A stretch of DNA of 64,000 nucleotides from an uncultured Mycobacterium sp. Its GTDB lineage: Bacteria; Actinomycetota; Actinomycetes; Mycobacteriales; Mycobacteriaceae. The stretch is from NCBI GenBank assembly GCA_900078375.1, contig FLQS01000012.1, positions 1-64,000 on the forward strand, given 5' to 3'. Positions within the stretch are counted from its first letter, which is position 1. The number at the start of each line of letters is the position of its first letter. Positions 41,853 to 50,882 of the stretch are shown one piece after another. The notes beneath the pieces are model-generated. The model searched no databases, had not been told where the DNA came from, and saw nothing but the letters and a program-made list of their open reading frames with translations. A program made the translations under genes and the position numbers.

Positions 41853-43013
41853 ATGGCCGGTCCGCTGGAGGGCATCAGAGTTGTCGAGCTTGGTGTGTGG
41901 GTCGCGGGACCGGCCGCCGGGGGAATCCTGGCGGACTGGGGCGCCGACGTCGTCAAGATCGAACCACCTACCGGTGACCCCGCCCGCCTGTTCGGCCGGA
42001 TGCTCGGTCTCGACGACGGCAGCAACCCGCCGTTCGAGATGGACAACCGGTCCAAGCGCAGCATCGTGCTCGATCTGACCACCGACGGCGGAGTGGCGAC
42101 GGCGCGCCAATTACTCGCGGGCGCCGACGTTTTCATCACCAACGTGCGGCCCGACGCGCTGGCCCGGCTCGACCTGGACTATCCGAAGGTGGCCGCGCTC
42201 AACCCAGGCCTGGTGTACGGCCTGATCACCGGATACGGCGAGACGGGGCCGGAAGCCAACCGCCCGGCCTACGACGTCGCGGCGTTCTGGGCCCGGTCCG
42301 GGGTGGCCGACCTACTCACCCGGCCCGGCGACAGCCCGCCCTTCCAGCGCGGCGGTATGGGCGACCACATGACCGGGATGACGCTGGCCGCCGCCGTCAA
42401 CGCCGCGCTGGTTGCCCGCGCCCGCACCGGCGAGGGACAGCTGGTCACCACCTCGCTGTACCGCCAGGGCACCTACACCGTGAGCTTCGACCTCAACACG
42501 TTCCTGCTGAGCGGGCGGCCCATCGCGATCGGCCAGCGCGAAACGATGTTCAACCCGTGCATGAACAACTATCTGGCAGGGGACGGGAAGCGGTTGTGGA
42601 TCGTCGGGCTGGAGGCCGACCGGCACTGGCCGTCGCTGTGCCGTGCGGTCGGCCATCCGGAATGGTTGGACGACAGCCGGTTTACCACCGCCCGCGACCG
42701 GGCGATCAATTCCCGTGAGCTCATCGCGGCGCTCGACGAGATCTTCGCGACCAAGACGAGGGATGAGTGGGCGCAGGCGTTCGAAGCCGAGCCCGAACTG
42801 TTCTGGTCGCCGGTGAACTCGATGGAAGACGTCCTCGGTGACGAGCAGTTCCACGCCGCGGGTGGTCTGGTCGACGTTCCCGATGAGGGCGGATCGTTGC
42901 CGATGATCGCCACGCCGGCCGATTTCCACGGCACCCCGTGGGCGCCACGGTCGACCGCTCCGAAGCTGGGCGAGCACACCGAGGAGATCCTGGCGGAGTT
43001 ACAACAGCGCTGA
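41853..43013 (+). CDS. Class III (CaiB/BaiF) CoA-transferase
   Basis: A 386-residue family III CoA-transferase. GPLEGIRVVELGVWVAGPAAGG at the N-terminus, DVVKIEPP near residue 33 and YDVAAFWARSG near 139, with the catalytic aspartate in YDV, are the family features. It transfers CoA between carboxylic acids, here perhaps to activate an organic acid for the dehydrogenase that follows 14 bp later. It is divergent from the APH/SDR/dehydrogenase operon and shares its candidate operator. Confidence 0.9.
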   Translation: MAGPLEGIRVVELGVWVAGPAAGGILADWGADVVKIEPPTGDPARLFGRMLGLDDGSNPPFEMDNRSKRSIVLDLTTDGGVATARQLLAGADVFITNVRPDALARLDLDYPKVAALNPGLVYGLITGYGETGPEANRPAYDVAAFWARSGVADLLTRPGDSPPFQRGGMGDHMTGMTLAAAVNAALVARARTGEGQLVTTSLYRQGTYTVSFDLNTFLLSGRPIAIGQRETMFNPCMNNYLAGDGKRLWIVGLEADRHWPSLCRAVGHPEWLDDSRFTTARDRAINSRELIAALDEIFATKTRDEWAQAFEAEPELFWSPVNSMEDVLGDEQFHAAGGLVDVPDEGGSLPMIATPADFHGTPWAPRSTAPKLGEHTEEILAELQQR

Positions 43014-43027
43014 GTACTGTAACGGTC

Positions 43028-44188
43028 ATGGATTTCTCCCGGGTCGAGCTGTCCGCCGAAGACGAGGAATTCCAGCGCCAGGTTCGGGCGGACCTGGATC
43101 GTCTGGTGACCGAGGACGTCATCGCGCACGACCGCCAGACCGGCGAGAACTTCCACGAGGGCCTGCATCTGGCACTGGGCGATCTCGGCTATCTGGCCAA
43201 GGACTTCAACCACGAAGCCGACGGCGGCTTCAGCGCGGTTCAGCGCAGGATCTTCGACCTGGAGATCGGGCGCGCTCACGCGCCGTGGTTCCACTGGCCG
43301 ACCACCATGATGGTGGCCAGGACACTGGTCAAGTTCGCGGACCCGGACCTGCTTGCCGAGATTCTGCCGTCGGTGCTCGCCGGCCGCACCCGGCTGTGCC
43401 TGGGCTACACCGAGCCCGAAGGCGGGTCGGACGTGGCGACGGTCAAGACCCGGGCGGTGCGCGACGGCGACGGATGGATCATTAACGGCGCCAAGATGTT
43501 CACCTCGAACGCGCACAACGCCCAGTACGTCTTCCTGATCACCAACTCCGACCCCGAGGCGCCCAAGCACAAGAACCTCACGATGTTCTTGGTTCCGCTC
43601 GACTCGGCCGGCGTCGAGATACAAGGCATCCGCACGGTCGACGGCGACCGCACCAACATCACCTACTACAGCGACGTTCGGATCGACGACAAGTACCGCA
43701 TCGGTGAGGTCAACGGCGGCTGGACGGTCTTGCGTGACGCGCTGAATTCCGAACACGGCACGGTCGATCGCAACGCCGAGGGCCTGGAGAAGTTGGCCAC
43801 GATGACCGAACACATCCTGCTGACGGCCGAGGCCGTCGACCGGGTGGCCGCCGTCGCACCGGTCGACGACGATTCGGTGGCCTATCGGCTGGGGCGCGCG
43901 GCCGCACGTCTGGAGGCCGCGTTGAGCGCCCCGGCGATGTCGGGGCGGGTGTTGATCGCCCAGACGATGCGCGAGACCGCCCCCGACTTGATGGACATCC
44001 TCGGTGCCGCGGCCAGCCTGCCGGTCGACACCGTGGGTGCGGCCGACGATGGGGGAGCGGAGTACATCTTCCGATTGGCTTCGCCGGTGGGCATTTACGG
44101 CGGAACGCTGGAGATCTTCCGCAACATGATCGCCCAGCAGGTCCTCGGCCTCGGCCGTCCCGCCTACGCGCCGCCGGTCAAGCGTTAG
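43028..44188 (+). CDS. Acyl-CoA dehydrogenase
   Basis: A 386-residue FAD enzyme. YTEPEGGSDVATVKTRAV near residue 130 and WIINGAKMFTSNAH near 153 are the substrate and flavin segments; the C-terminal PVGIYGGTLEIFRNMIAQQVL is typical of classical bacterial FadE enzymes and differs from the DGPTE-type of the two other dehydrogenases here. It follows the CoA-transferase gene closely and is likely its partner. It overlaps the converging zinc-protease gene by 11 bp. Confidence 0.88.
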   Translation: MDFSRVELSAEDEEFQRQVRADLDRLVTEDVIAHDRQTGENFHEGLHLALGDLGYLAKDFNHEADGGFSAVQRRIFDLEIGRAHAPWFHWPTTMMVARTLVKFADPDLLAEILPSVLAGRTRLCLGYTEPEGGSDVATVKTRAVRDGDGWIINGAKMFTSNAHNAQYVFLITNSDPEAPKHKNLTMFLVPLDSAGVEIQGIRTVDGDRTNITYYSDVRIDDKYRIGEVNGGWTVLRDALNSEHGTVDRNAEGLEKLATMTEHILLTAEAVDRVAAVAPVDDDSVAYRLGRAAARLEAALSAPAMSGRVLIAQTMRETAPDLMDILGAAASLPVDTVGAADDGGAEYIFRLASPVGIYGGTLEIFRNMIAQQVLGLGRPAYAPPVKR

Positions 44189-45239
44189 CTGGGTCCCGCA
44201 GCACGGCGTGCACGAACCCCAACTTGTCGGCCACCGGCTGGCTGATCTCGAACGGGTACAACGGGCCCTTGCCCATCGCGGTGTTGACCCGATTGAAGAA
44301 CAGCGAGATCCACTTCCAGTCGTCGAGCAGCTGGCCGATCGTGGCCTCGGCGTAGGACTCCAATGGGACGACGTCGCGAGGCGCGGCGAAGCGCACCCGG
44401 TCGGCATGCAACACCATGCCCGCTTCCCGGCTGGTGTCGATGGTGTCGATGATGTGCAGGTAGTGCGCGAAGCACTCGGCGAAGTCCTCCCACGGATGCA
44501 TGGTGGCGTACTCGGAGATGAACGCCGACCGCCAGCCGGCCGGTGCGCCGAATTCGTAGTGCCGGGTCAGGGCGTCGGCGTAGCTGGCCCGCTCGTCGCC
44601 GAACAGTTCGCGGCAGCGCGCCAGGTAACGCACCGCGCCGGCACCGGTTTCGACGAGGATGTTCTGGTAGTAGTGGCCGGCCTCGTGGCGGAAGTGGCCC
44701 AGCATGGTGCGGTAGGGCTCGCCCAGCTGTACCCGCAGTGATTCCCGGTATGCGTCAAGGGATTCCACCAGATCGATGGTGATCACCCCGTTCGCGTGCC
44801 CGATCGTGATCCGCTCGCTGGTGCTGTAACTGGACAGCAGGTCGAAGGCCAGGCCACCGTCGCGCCGCCAGTACGGGTCGACCGGTAGACCGAGTTCGTC
44901 GAGCTGGTAGACCAGCCGGCGCAGCGCCAGGGTGGCCGGCAGCAGCTTCTCTCGGGCGATCGTGTCGTCGGGATCGGGCTCGCGGCGGATCAGCGCATGG
45001 GCCAGGCACCGCCCGCGGGCTGAGACACCAAAGGACTCCGACGCCAGCCAATTGCAGGCCAGCGGTCCGGACTGCGTGCACCGCATCCACCTGACGCCGT
45101 CGACCATCGCCGCCCCGTCGATCAGCGCCACCATCGACCTACTCGGCAGATGCAGGCCCACCGGGGTGGCGCACGATTGACACGCGCTGCCCTCGAAGGG
45201 AACGAAGTTGTGGCACACCGGACAGACGAAGGCGCGCAT
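44178..45239 (-). CDS. Putative zinc-binding metallopeptidase (gluzincin-like, DUF2248 type)
   Basis: A 353-residue cytoplasmic-type protein. An N-terminal zinc ribbon (CPVCHNFVPFEGSACQSC, residues 6-23) precedes a domain with HFRHEAGHYYQ near residue 183; the HExxH-like motif here reads HEAGH. A later ATMHPWEDFAECFAHYLH provides a likely third ligand. This matches the putative zinc-binding metallopeptidase family of unknown substrate. It is divergent from the histidine phosphatase gene by 48 bp and converges on the acyl-CoA dehydrogenase. Confidence 0.8.
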   Translation of the reverse strand: MRAFVCPVCHNFVPFEGSACQSCATPVGLHLPSRSMVALIDGAAMVDGVRWMRCTQSGPLACNWLASESFGVSARGRCLAHALIRREPDPDDTIAREKLLPATLALRRLVYQLDELGLPVDPYWRRDGGLAFDLLSSYSTSERITIGHANGVITIDLVESLDAYRESLRVQLGEPYRTMLGHFRHEAGHYYQNILVETGAGAVRYLARCRELFGDERASYADALTRHYEFGAPAGWRSAFISEYATMHPWEDFAECFAHYLHIIDTIDTSREAGMVLHADRVRFAAPRDVVPLESYAEATIGQLLDDWKWISLFFNRVNTAMGKGPLYPFEISQPVADKLGFVHAVLRDPANA

Positions 45240-45287
45240 GGGCTTTATCGTTGCACGGGCGTCAGCACCGAAAGGACTATCTCACTC

Positions 45288-45896
45288 ATGCAGTTGCTGC
45301 TTGTCAGGCATGCGTTGCCGCACCGGACCGAGGCCGGCGAAGGGGCCGATCCCGAACTGTCCGGGGAAGGCTGGGAGCAGGCCGCGCGCCTGCCTGAAGC
45401 GCTGGCCCGATTCCCGATCACCCGGCTGGTCAGCAGCCCGCAGCGGCGCGCGATCCAGACCGCCGAACCCGTCGCACAGGCCCGCGAGCTGATCCTCGAC
45501 ATCGACGATCGGCTCGCCGAGTACGACCGCGGCCTGTCCCACTACGTGCCCATTGAACAGGTGCGCACCGAACGGCCCGAGGAGTGGGCGCGGATGGCCG
45601 AGGGCAGGCTGCCCAGCAGCGTCGACGAGGACGAGTTCCGCGGCCGGGTGGGCGCGGCGCTGGCCGACATCGTCGCCGCCGCCGGGCACGACGACACGGT
45701 CGCCGTGTTCAGCCATGGCGGGGTGATCAACGTGATCCTGCACGAGCTGCTGGGCACCAAACGGCTGCTGTCATTCCCGATCGACTACGTGTCGATCACC
45801 CGCCTGCTCTATGCCCGCAACGGGTTCGGCACCGTGGCGGCGGTGAACGCCACCGAGCATGTCTGGGATCTCCTACCGCGCAATCAGCGCTATTAG
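45288..45896 (+). CDS. Histidine phosphatase family protein (phosphoglycerate-mutase fold)
   Basis: A 202-residue protein. The catalytic motif LVRHALP starts at residue 5 (RHA instead of the common RHG), LVSSPQRRAIQTAEP follows near 47, and VFSHGGVINVILH near 142 holds the second catalytic histidine. The family covers phosphoglycerate mutases and many phosphatases; the substrate is not evident. AAAGGA about 12 bp before the ATG serves as ribosome-binding site. It lies 13 bp upstream of the FadE36-like gene and may be co-transcribed. Confidence 0.87.
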   Translation: MQLLLVRHALPHRTEAGEGADPELSGEGWEQAARLPEALARFPITRLVSSPQRRAIQTAEPVAQARELILDIDDRLAEYDRGLSHYVPIEQVRTERPEEWARMAEGRLPSSVDEDEFRGRVGAALADIVAAAGHDDTVAVFSHGGVINVILHELLGTKRLLSFPIDYVSITRLLYARNGFGTVAAVNATEHVWDLLPRNQRY

Positions 45897-45909
45897 CTAT
45901 ACATAGCTG

Positions 45910-46935
45910 GTGACTTCACTGGACGGGCTCGACCTGGCAGCACTGGACCGGCATCTGCGGGCGGTGGGCATTCCGCGCACCGGTGAGCTGCGGGGCCAGT
46001 TCATTTCCGGTGGCCGTTCCAACCTGACCTTCCTGGTCTTCGACGACGCGTCCAAGTGGGTGCTGCGCCGGCCGCCGTTGCACGGCCTCACCCCGTCCGC
46101 CCACGACATGGGACGCGAATACCGTGTGGTGGCCGCACTGGCCGGGAGCCCGGTGCCGGTGGCGCCTGCGGTCACGATGCGTGACGACGACTCCGTGCTG
46201 GGTGCGCCGTTCCAGATGGTCGAATACGTGGCGGGCAACGTGGTTCGCAGCCGTGCCGAACTGGACGCCCTCGGTGGCCCCGATGTGGTCAGCGCGTGCG
46301 TCGACAGCCTGATCCGGGTTCTCGTCGACCTGCACGAGGTCGACCCGGATGCCGTCGGGCTCGGTGACTTCGGCAAGCCCAGCGGCTACCTCGAGCGGCA
46401 GGTGCGGCGCTGGGGTTCACAGTGGCAGCACGTCCGGCTGCCCGATGACCCGCGCGACGGCGACGTCGAGCGGCTGCACGCCAAGCTGGCCGACACGGTT
46501 CCCGAGCAGAGCCGCACCTCGATCGTGCACGGCGACTATCGCATCGACAACACCATCCTCGACGCCGATGATCCGACTATTGTTCGCGCCGTGCTGGATT
46601 GGGAGATGTCCACGCTCGGTGACCCGCTCTCGGATGCGGCGCTGATGTGTGTGCATCGCGATCCTGCACTGAATCTGATCCTCAACGAGGAGACGGCCTG
46701 GACCGCACCGCAGATGCCATCGGCGGAAGAGCTGGCGCATCGCTATGCGGTGGTGTCCGGGCACCCCTTGGCGCACTGGGATTTTCAGATGGCGCTGGGA
46801 TATTTCAAGCTGGCCATCATCGCGGCAGGCATCGATTTCCGCCGGCGGATGGCGTCCGAGCACCCAGAGGGCGACGACCGAGCCGGCCAGGCGGTAGCCG
46901 TCCTGATCAGTCGCGGCCTGCAGACGCTGAGCTAG
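45910..46935 (+). CDS. APH-like phosphotransferase (Rv3761c/'FadE36'-like)
   Basis: A 341-residue APH-fold protein: SGGRSNLTFLVF near residue 33 is the nucleotide loop, IVHGDYRIDNTIL near 205 the catalytic loop and VLDWEMSTLGDPLSDAAL the metal site. In M. tuberculosis the counterpart at the same place is annotated fadE36, although it is a kinase-fold protein and not an acyl-CoA dehydrogenase. It is the third such paralogue in this window. GTG start, no clear ribosome-binding site. Its stop shares CTAG with the convergent LapA-like gene. Confidence 0.83.
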   Translation: MTSLDGLDLAALDRHLRAVGIPRTGELRGQFISGGRSNLTFLVFDDASKWVLRRPPLHGLTPSAHDMGREYRVVAALAGSPVPVAPAVTMRDDDSVLGAPFQMVEYVAGNVVRSRAELDALGGPDVVSACVDSLIRVLVDLHEVDPDAVGLGDFGKPSGYLERQVRRWGSQWQHVRLPDDPRDGDVERLHAKLADTVPEQSRTSIVHGDYRIDNTILDADDPTIVRAVLDWEMSTLGDPLSDAALMCVHRDPALNLILNEETAWTAPQMPSAEELAHRYAVVSGHPLAHWDFQMALGYFKLAIIAAGIDFRRRMASEHPEGDDRAGQAVAVLISRGLQTLS

Positions 46936-47294
46936 TACTTTCTCGCGGCTTTGAGATTCTTCTTCGCCGCACGGCGGAGCTGGAAGATGCGCGCCGCACC
47001 GGCCAGCACGGTCACCAGGCCGCCGCACACGGCCGCCATGAGGATCGCCACCCCCAACGGCAGCGACCACCGCCAGCCGAAGAATGCGAACGATGTCGAT
47101 TCGGTGTTCTGGGCGATGAAGATCAGCAGGATCGTCAAGACCAAGAACCCGGCGATCACCGAAGCCCACAGTGCCGCGGCACGGGTGAACTTGACTTCGG
47201 ACACCGACGGTGCCGGGCTGGGCGCGGGCGGCTCCGGTGCCGGCGGAACCGGAGGCGTCGGCTCGAAGGGCGGGCCTGGAACTTCACTGCTCAT
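46932..47294 (-). CDS. LapA-domain membrane protein (Rv3760-like)
   Basis: A 120-residue protein. A Pro/Glu-rich N-terminus (EPTPPVPPAPEPPAPSPAPS, residues about 11-30) is followed by two hydrophobic segments with FIAQNTESTSFAFFGWRWSLPL between them, the hallmark of LapA domains. The C-terminus is basic (RRAAKKNLKAARKY). LapA-type proteins are envelope proteins linked to surface polysaccharides in other bacteria; the role here is unknown. It is divergent from proX (114 bp apart). Confidence 0.8.
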   Translation of the reverse strand: MSSEVPGPPFEPTPPVPPAPEPPAPSPAPSVSEVKFTRAAALWASVIAGFLVLTILLIFIAQNTESTSFAFFGWRWSLPLGVAILMAAVCGGLVTVLAGAARIFQLRRAAKKNLKAARKY

Positions 47295-47407
47295 CAGACC
47301 ATCTTTGCCCGTTCTGAGCGATAAGGAAACAACCGGGGTTTAAACCTGGGCGGGTGACGGTCACTGCCGTTACTGTCGGTGAAACAGGTCGGGGTGAAAG
47401 GACGCTC

Positions 47408-48355
47408 ATGAACGCGTCGCGGGGTGGAAAGCGACTGTGGTTGGTAGCAACTCTGTTCATGCTCGTCCTGCCGGTGGCGATGGCGTGCGGCAGTGCCAAT
47501 CCTCTTGGCGGCGGATCGGCGTCGGGTGACCTGAAAACCGTCGTGATCGGCTCCGCGGACTTCCCGGAATCGAAGATCATCGCCGAGATCTACGCGCAGG
47601 CGTTGGAAGCGAACGGTTTCACGGTCGGGCGGCAATTCGGCATCGGCAGCCGCGAGACCTACGTTCCCGCGGTGCGCGACCATTCGATCGACCTGGTGCC
47701 CGAGTACACCGGAAACCTGTTGCAGTACTTCGATCCCAAGACGACGGTGACCACACCCGACGAGGTGGAGCTCGCCCTGTTTCGGGCACTGCCCGGTGAT
47801 CTGTCGATCCTGACACCGTCACCGGCCAACGACACCGTTGCGGTGTCCGAATCCACCGCACAGAAGTGGAATCTCAAGACGATTGGTGATCTGGCGGCGC
47901 ATTCAGCGGAGGTCAAGTTCGGTGGGCCGTCGGAATTCCTGAACCGCGCCGAGGGGCTACCGGGGCTGAAAGCCAAGTACGGCCTGGACATCAAGCCGGA
48001 CAACTTCGTTGCGATCAGTGACGGCGGTGGCCCGGCCACCGTGCGCGCACTGGTGGACGGCACTGTCACTGCTGCCGATATTTTCAGTACCTCGCCGGCG
48101 ATCCCGCAGAACAAGCTGGTGGTGCTGGAGGATCCGAAGAACAACTTCCTGGCCGCCAACGTGGTGCCGTTGGTCAGTTCGCAGAAGAAATCCGACGAAC
48201 TCAAGAAGGTGCTCGATGCGGTGTCGGCCAAGCTGAGCACGCAGGGCCTCATCGAACTCAACACCGCCGTGTCCGGGAATTCCGGGGTCGACCCTGACGA
48301 GGCGGCACGAAAGTGGATCCGCGACAACGGTTTCGACAAGCCGATCGGGAAATAG
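47408..48355 (+). CDS. proX: Osmoprotectant ABC transporter, substrate-binding lipoprotein
   Basis: A 315-residue exported lipoprotein: the signal ends in LPVAMAC with Cys27 as lipidation site. The mature protein has KTVVIGSADFPESKIIAEIYAQALEANGF and later YVPAVRDHSIDLVPEYTGNLLQY, the signature of OpuC/ProX binding proteins for glycine betaine, carnitine or choline-type compounds. It is the first gene of proXVWZ plus a fifth gene. AAAGGA 6 bp before the ATG is the ribosome-binding site. Its stop is adjacent to the ATG of proV. Confidence 0.92.
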   Translation: MNASRGGKRLWLVATLFMLVLPVAMACGSANPLGGGSASGDLKTVVIGSADFPESKIIAEIYAQALEANGFTVGRQFGIGSRETYVPAVRDHSIDLVPEYTGNLLQYFDPKTTVTTPDEVELALFRALPGDLSILTPSPANDTVAVSESTAQKWNLKTIGDLAAHSAEVKFGGPSEFLNRAEGLPGLKAKYGLDIKPDNFVAISDGGGPATVRALVDGTVTAADIFSTSPAIPQNKLVVLEDPKNNFLAANVVPLVSSQKKSDELKKVLDAVSAKLSTQGLIELNTAVSGNSGVDPDEAARKWIRDNGFDKPIGK

Positions 48356-49456
48356 ATGATCACCTTCGAGACGGTCACCAAGACGTACCCGGATGGCACC
48401 GTTGCCGTCGACAACCTGAGCATGGAGGTGCCCACCGGCACACTCACGGTCTTCGTGGGGCCGTCGGGCTGCGGCAAGACCACGTCGATGCGCATGATCA
48501 ACCGGATGATCGAGCCCAGCTCGGGGACGATCACCGTCGACGGCCGCGACATCGCCAGCGTCAACCCCAACAATCTGCGACTCGGGATCGGCTACGTGAT
48601 CCAGAGTGGCGGGCTGATGCCGCACCAGCGGGTGATCGACAACGTCGCGACGGTGCCGGTGCTCAAGGGCGAGTCGCGTCGTACGGCCCGCCAGGCGGCC
48701 TACGCGGTTCTGGAGCGGGTGGGCTTGGATCCCAAACTGGGGGATCGCTATCCGGCGCAATTGTCCGGCGGTCAGCAGCAACGCGTCGGTGTGGCCAGGG
48801 CGTTGGCCGCCGATCCGCCGGTCCTGCTGATGGACGAGCCGTTCTCGGCGGTCGACCCGGTGGTGCGCGACGAGCTGCAGGGTGAAATCCTGCGTCTGCA
48901 AGGCGAATTGCAGAAGACCATCGTCTTCGTCACGCACGACATCGACGAGGCGATCAAGCTCGGCGACCGGGTCGCGGTGTTCGGCCCCGGCGGCACCCTG
49001 CAGCAGTACGACGCCCCGGCACGGCTGTTGTCCAACCCCGCCAACGAATTCGTCTCGGGTTTCATCGGTGCTGACCGCGGCTACCGTGGCCTGCAGTTCC
49101 GGCAGGCGAACGGGTTGCCGCTGCACAACATTCAGACGGTCAAAGAGGCCGAGATCGATGCGCTGTCGCTGGCGCCGGGCGACTGGCGGCTGGTGACGCG
49201 CGGCGACGGCCGGCCGTACGCGTGGCTCAATGCCGAAGGCGTCGAGCTGCACCGGGCCGGAAATTCGTTGTACGACAGCACCATCGCGGGCGGATCCCTG
49301 TTCGAACCGGGCGGCACGCTGCGGCTGGCACTCGATGCGGCGCTGTCCTCGCCGGCCGGCCTCGGGGTGGCCGTCGACGATGTCGGTCAGGTCATCGGCG
49401 GGGTGCGGGCCGACGATGTCGTGGAAGCGCTGGAAAAGCAGCGGCGTTCGACGTGA
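48356..49456 (+). CDS. proV: Osmoprotectant ABC transporter, ATPase
   Basis: A 366-residue ABC ATPase. Walker A GPSGCGKTT near residue 38, signature LSGGQQQRVGVARAL near 137, Walker B LLMDEPFSAVDP near 158 and the switch histidine in VTHDIDEA. The C-terminal 110 residues after FIGADRG take the place of the CBS domains seen in some ProV proteins; no clear CBS pair is recognised. Its start directly follows the proX stop, and its end overlaps proW by GTGA. Confidence 0.94.
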   Translation: MITFETVTKTYPDGTVAVDNLSMEVPTGTLTVFVGPSGCGKTTSMRMINRMIEPSSGTITVDGRDIASVNPNNLRLGIGYVIQSGGLMPHQRVIDNVATVPVLKGESRRTARQAAYAVLERVGLDPKLGDRYPAQLSGGQQQRVGVARALAADPPVLLMDEPFSAVDPVVRDELQGEILRLQGELQKTIVFVTHDIDEAIKLGDRVAVFGPGGTLQQYDAPARLLSNPANEFVSGFIGADRGYRGLQFRQANGLPLHNIQTVKEAEIDALSLAPGDWRLVTRGDGRPYAWLNAEGVELHRAGNSLYDSTIAGGSLFEPGGTLRLALDAALSSPAGLGVAVDDVGQVIGGVRADDVVEALEKQRRST

Positions 49457-50097
49457 ACTATCTGCTGACCCATCTCGACAAAGCATGGGCGCTGACGGTC
49501 ATCCACCTTCGGCTGTCGCTGGTCCCGGTCGTCCTGGGTCTGGTCATCGCGGTGCCGCTGGGCGCCTACGTGTGGCGAACCACCGCGCTGCGCCGGCTGA
49601 CCACCGTGACGGCGAGCATCATTTTCACCATCCCGTCGCTGGCGTTGTTCGTGGTGCTGCCGCTGATCATTCCGACCCGCATCCTCGACGAGACCAACGT
49701 GATCGTCGCGCTCACCCTCTACACCACCGCGCTGCTGGTGCGGGCGGTGCCCGAGGCGCTCGATGCGGTGCCCGCCCAGGTGCGTGACGCCGCCACCGCC
49801 GTCGGCTACACGCGGCTGGCCAGGATGCTGAAAGTCGATCTGCCACTGTCGATTCCGGTTCTCATCGCCGGGCTGCGGGTGGTCGCGGTAACCAACATCT
49901 CGATGGTGTCGGTGGGTTCGGTCATCGGGATCGGCGGGCTGGGAACCTGGTTCACCGAGGGTTATCAGGCCGACAAGAGCGACCAGATCGTCGCCGGCAT
50001 CATCGCCATCTTCCTGCTCGCGATCGTCGTTGACGTGTTGATTCTGCTTGCCGGCCGGCTCATCACGCCGTGGGCCCGGGTCAAGGTGTCGTCATGA
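49453..50097 (+). CDS. proW: Osmoprotectant ABC transporter, permease 1
   Basis: A 214-residue permease with five or six hydrophobic segments. The EAA-type loop VPAQVRDAATAVGYTRLARMLKVDLPLSIPVLIAGL is recognised from A.VGYT.. through DLPLS. It forms the membrane channel together with ProZ. The GTG start lies in GTGA, overlapping the proV stop. Confidence 0.92.
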   Translation: MNYLLTHLDKAWALTVIHLRLSLVPVVLGLVIAVPLGAYVWRTTALRRLTTVTASIIFTIPSLALFVVLPLIIPTRILDETNVIVALTLYTTALLVRAVPEALDAVPAQVRDAATAVGYTRLARMLKVDLPLSIPVLIAGLRVVAVTNISMVSVGSVIGIGGLGTWFTEGYQADKSDQIVAGIIAIFLLAIVVDVLILLAGRLITPWARVKVSS

Positions 50098-50882
50098 ACT
50101 TCCTGCACCAGGCGCTCGCCTACATCTTCACCACCGCCAACTGGGAGGGGAAGGCCGGTCTGGGGGTGCGCATCCTCGAGCACCTGCAGTACACCGCGGT
50201 GGCCGTCGTCTTCTCCGCGCTGATCGCCATCCCGATCGGGATGCTGATCGGGCACACCGGACGCGGCACCTTCCTGGTCGTCACCGGAGTCAACGCGCTG
50301 CGCGCACTGCCCACCCTGGGCGTGCTGCTGCTCGGCGTGCTGCTGTGGGGGTTGGGGCTGCTGCCACCCACGGTCGCGCTCATGCTGTTGGGCATCCCGC
50401 CGCTGCTGGCGGGGACCTACGCCGGGATCGCCAACGTCGACCCGGCGGTCATTGACGCCGCGCGCTCGATGGGGATGACCGAGACTCGGGTTTTGCTGCG
50501 CGTCGAAGTGCCCAATGCGCTGCCGCTGATTTTGGGTGGTCTGCGGACCGCGACCCTGCAGGTGGTCGCGACCGCGACAGTGGCCGCCTATGCCAGCCTG
50601 GGCGGGCTCGGGCGCTACCTGATCGACGGCATCAAGGTCCGCCAGTTCTATCTGGCCTTGGTGGGTGCGTTGTTGGTGACGCTGTTGGCCCTGGTGCTCG
50701 ACGGGCTGCTGGCATTGGCGGTGTGGGCCTCGGTGCCCGGCAGCGGGCGATTCCGGCGGATGCCTCAACCGCTGCTCGACGACGAGGTGAGTTTCGATGT
50801 GCAAGGACCCGCGTCACGGAAGGGTCGCAGTTCGCGACCTGGTTACGAACGGGGTGGCCCGTCGCATACGGTAGACGGGTGA
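50094..50882 (+). CDS. proZ: Osmoprotectant ABC transporter, permease 2
   Basis: A 262-residue permease. NVDPAVIDAARSMGMTETRVLL followed by VEVPNALPLILGG is the EAA loop that contacts the ATPase. It has about six hydrophobic segments; a polar C-terminal tail of about 45 residues (FRRMPQPLLDDEVSFD onward) extends beyond the usual length. The ATGA overlap with proW and the GTGA overlap with the next gene couple translation. Confidence 0.92.
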   Translation: MNFLHQALAYIFTTANWEGKAGLGVRILEHLQYTAVAVVFSALIAIPIGMLIGHTGRGTFLVVTGVNALRALPTLGVLLLGVLLWGLGLLPPTVALMLLGIPPLLAGTYAGIANVDPAVIDAARSMGMTETRVLLRVEVPNALPLILGGLRTATLQVVATATVAAYASLGGLGRYLIDGIKVRQFYLALVGALLVTLLALVLDGLLALAVWASVPGSGRFRRMPQPLLDDEVSFDVQGPASRKGRSSRPGYERGGPSHTVDG

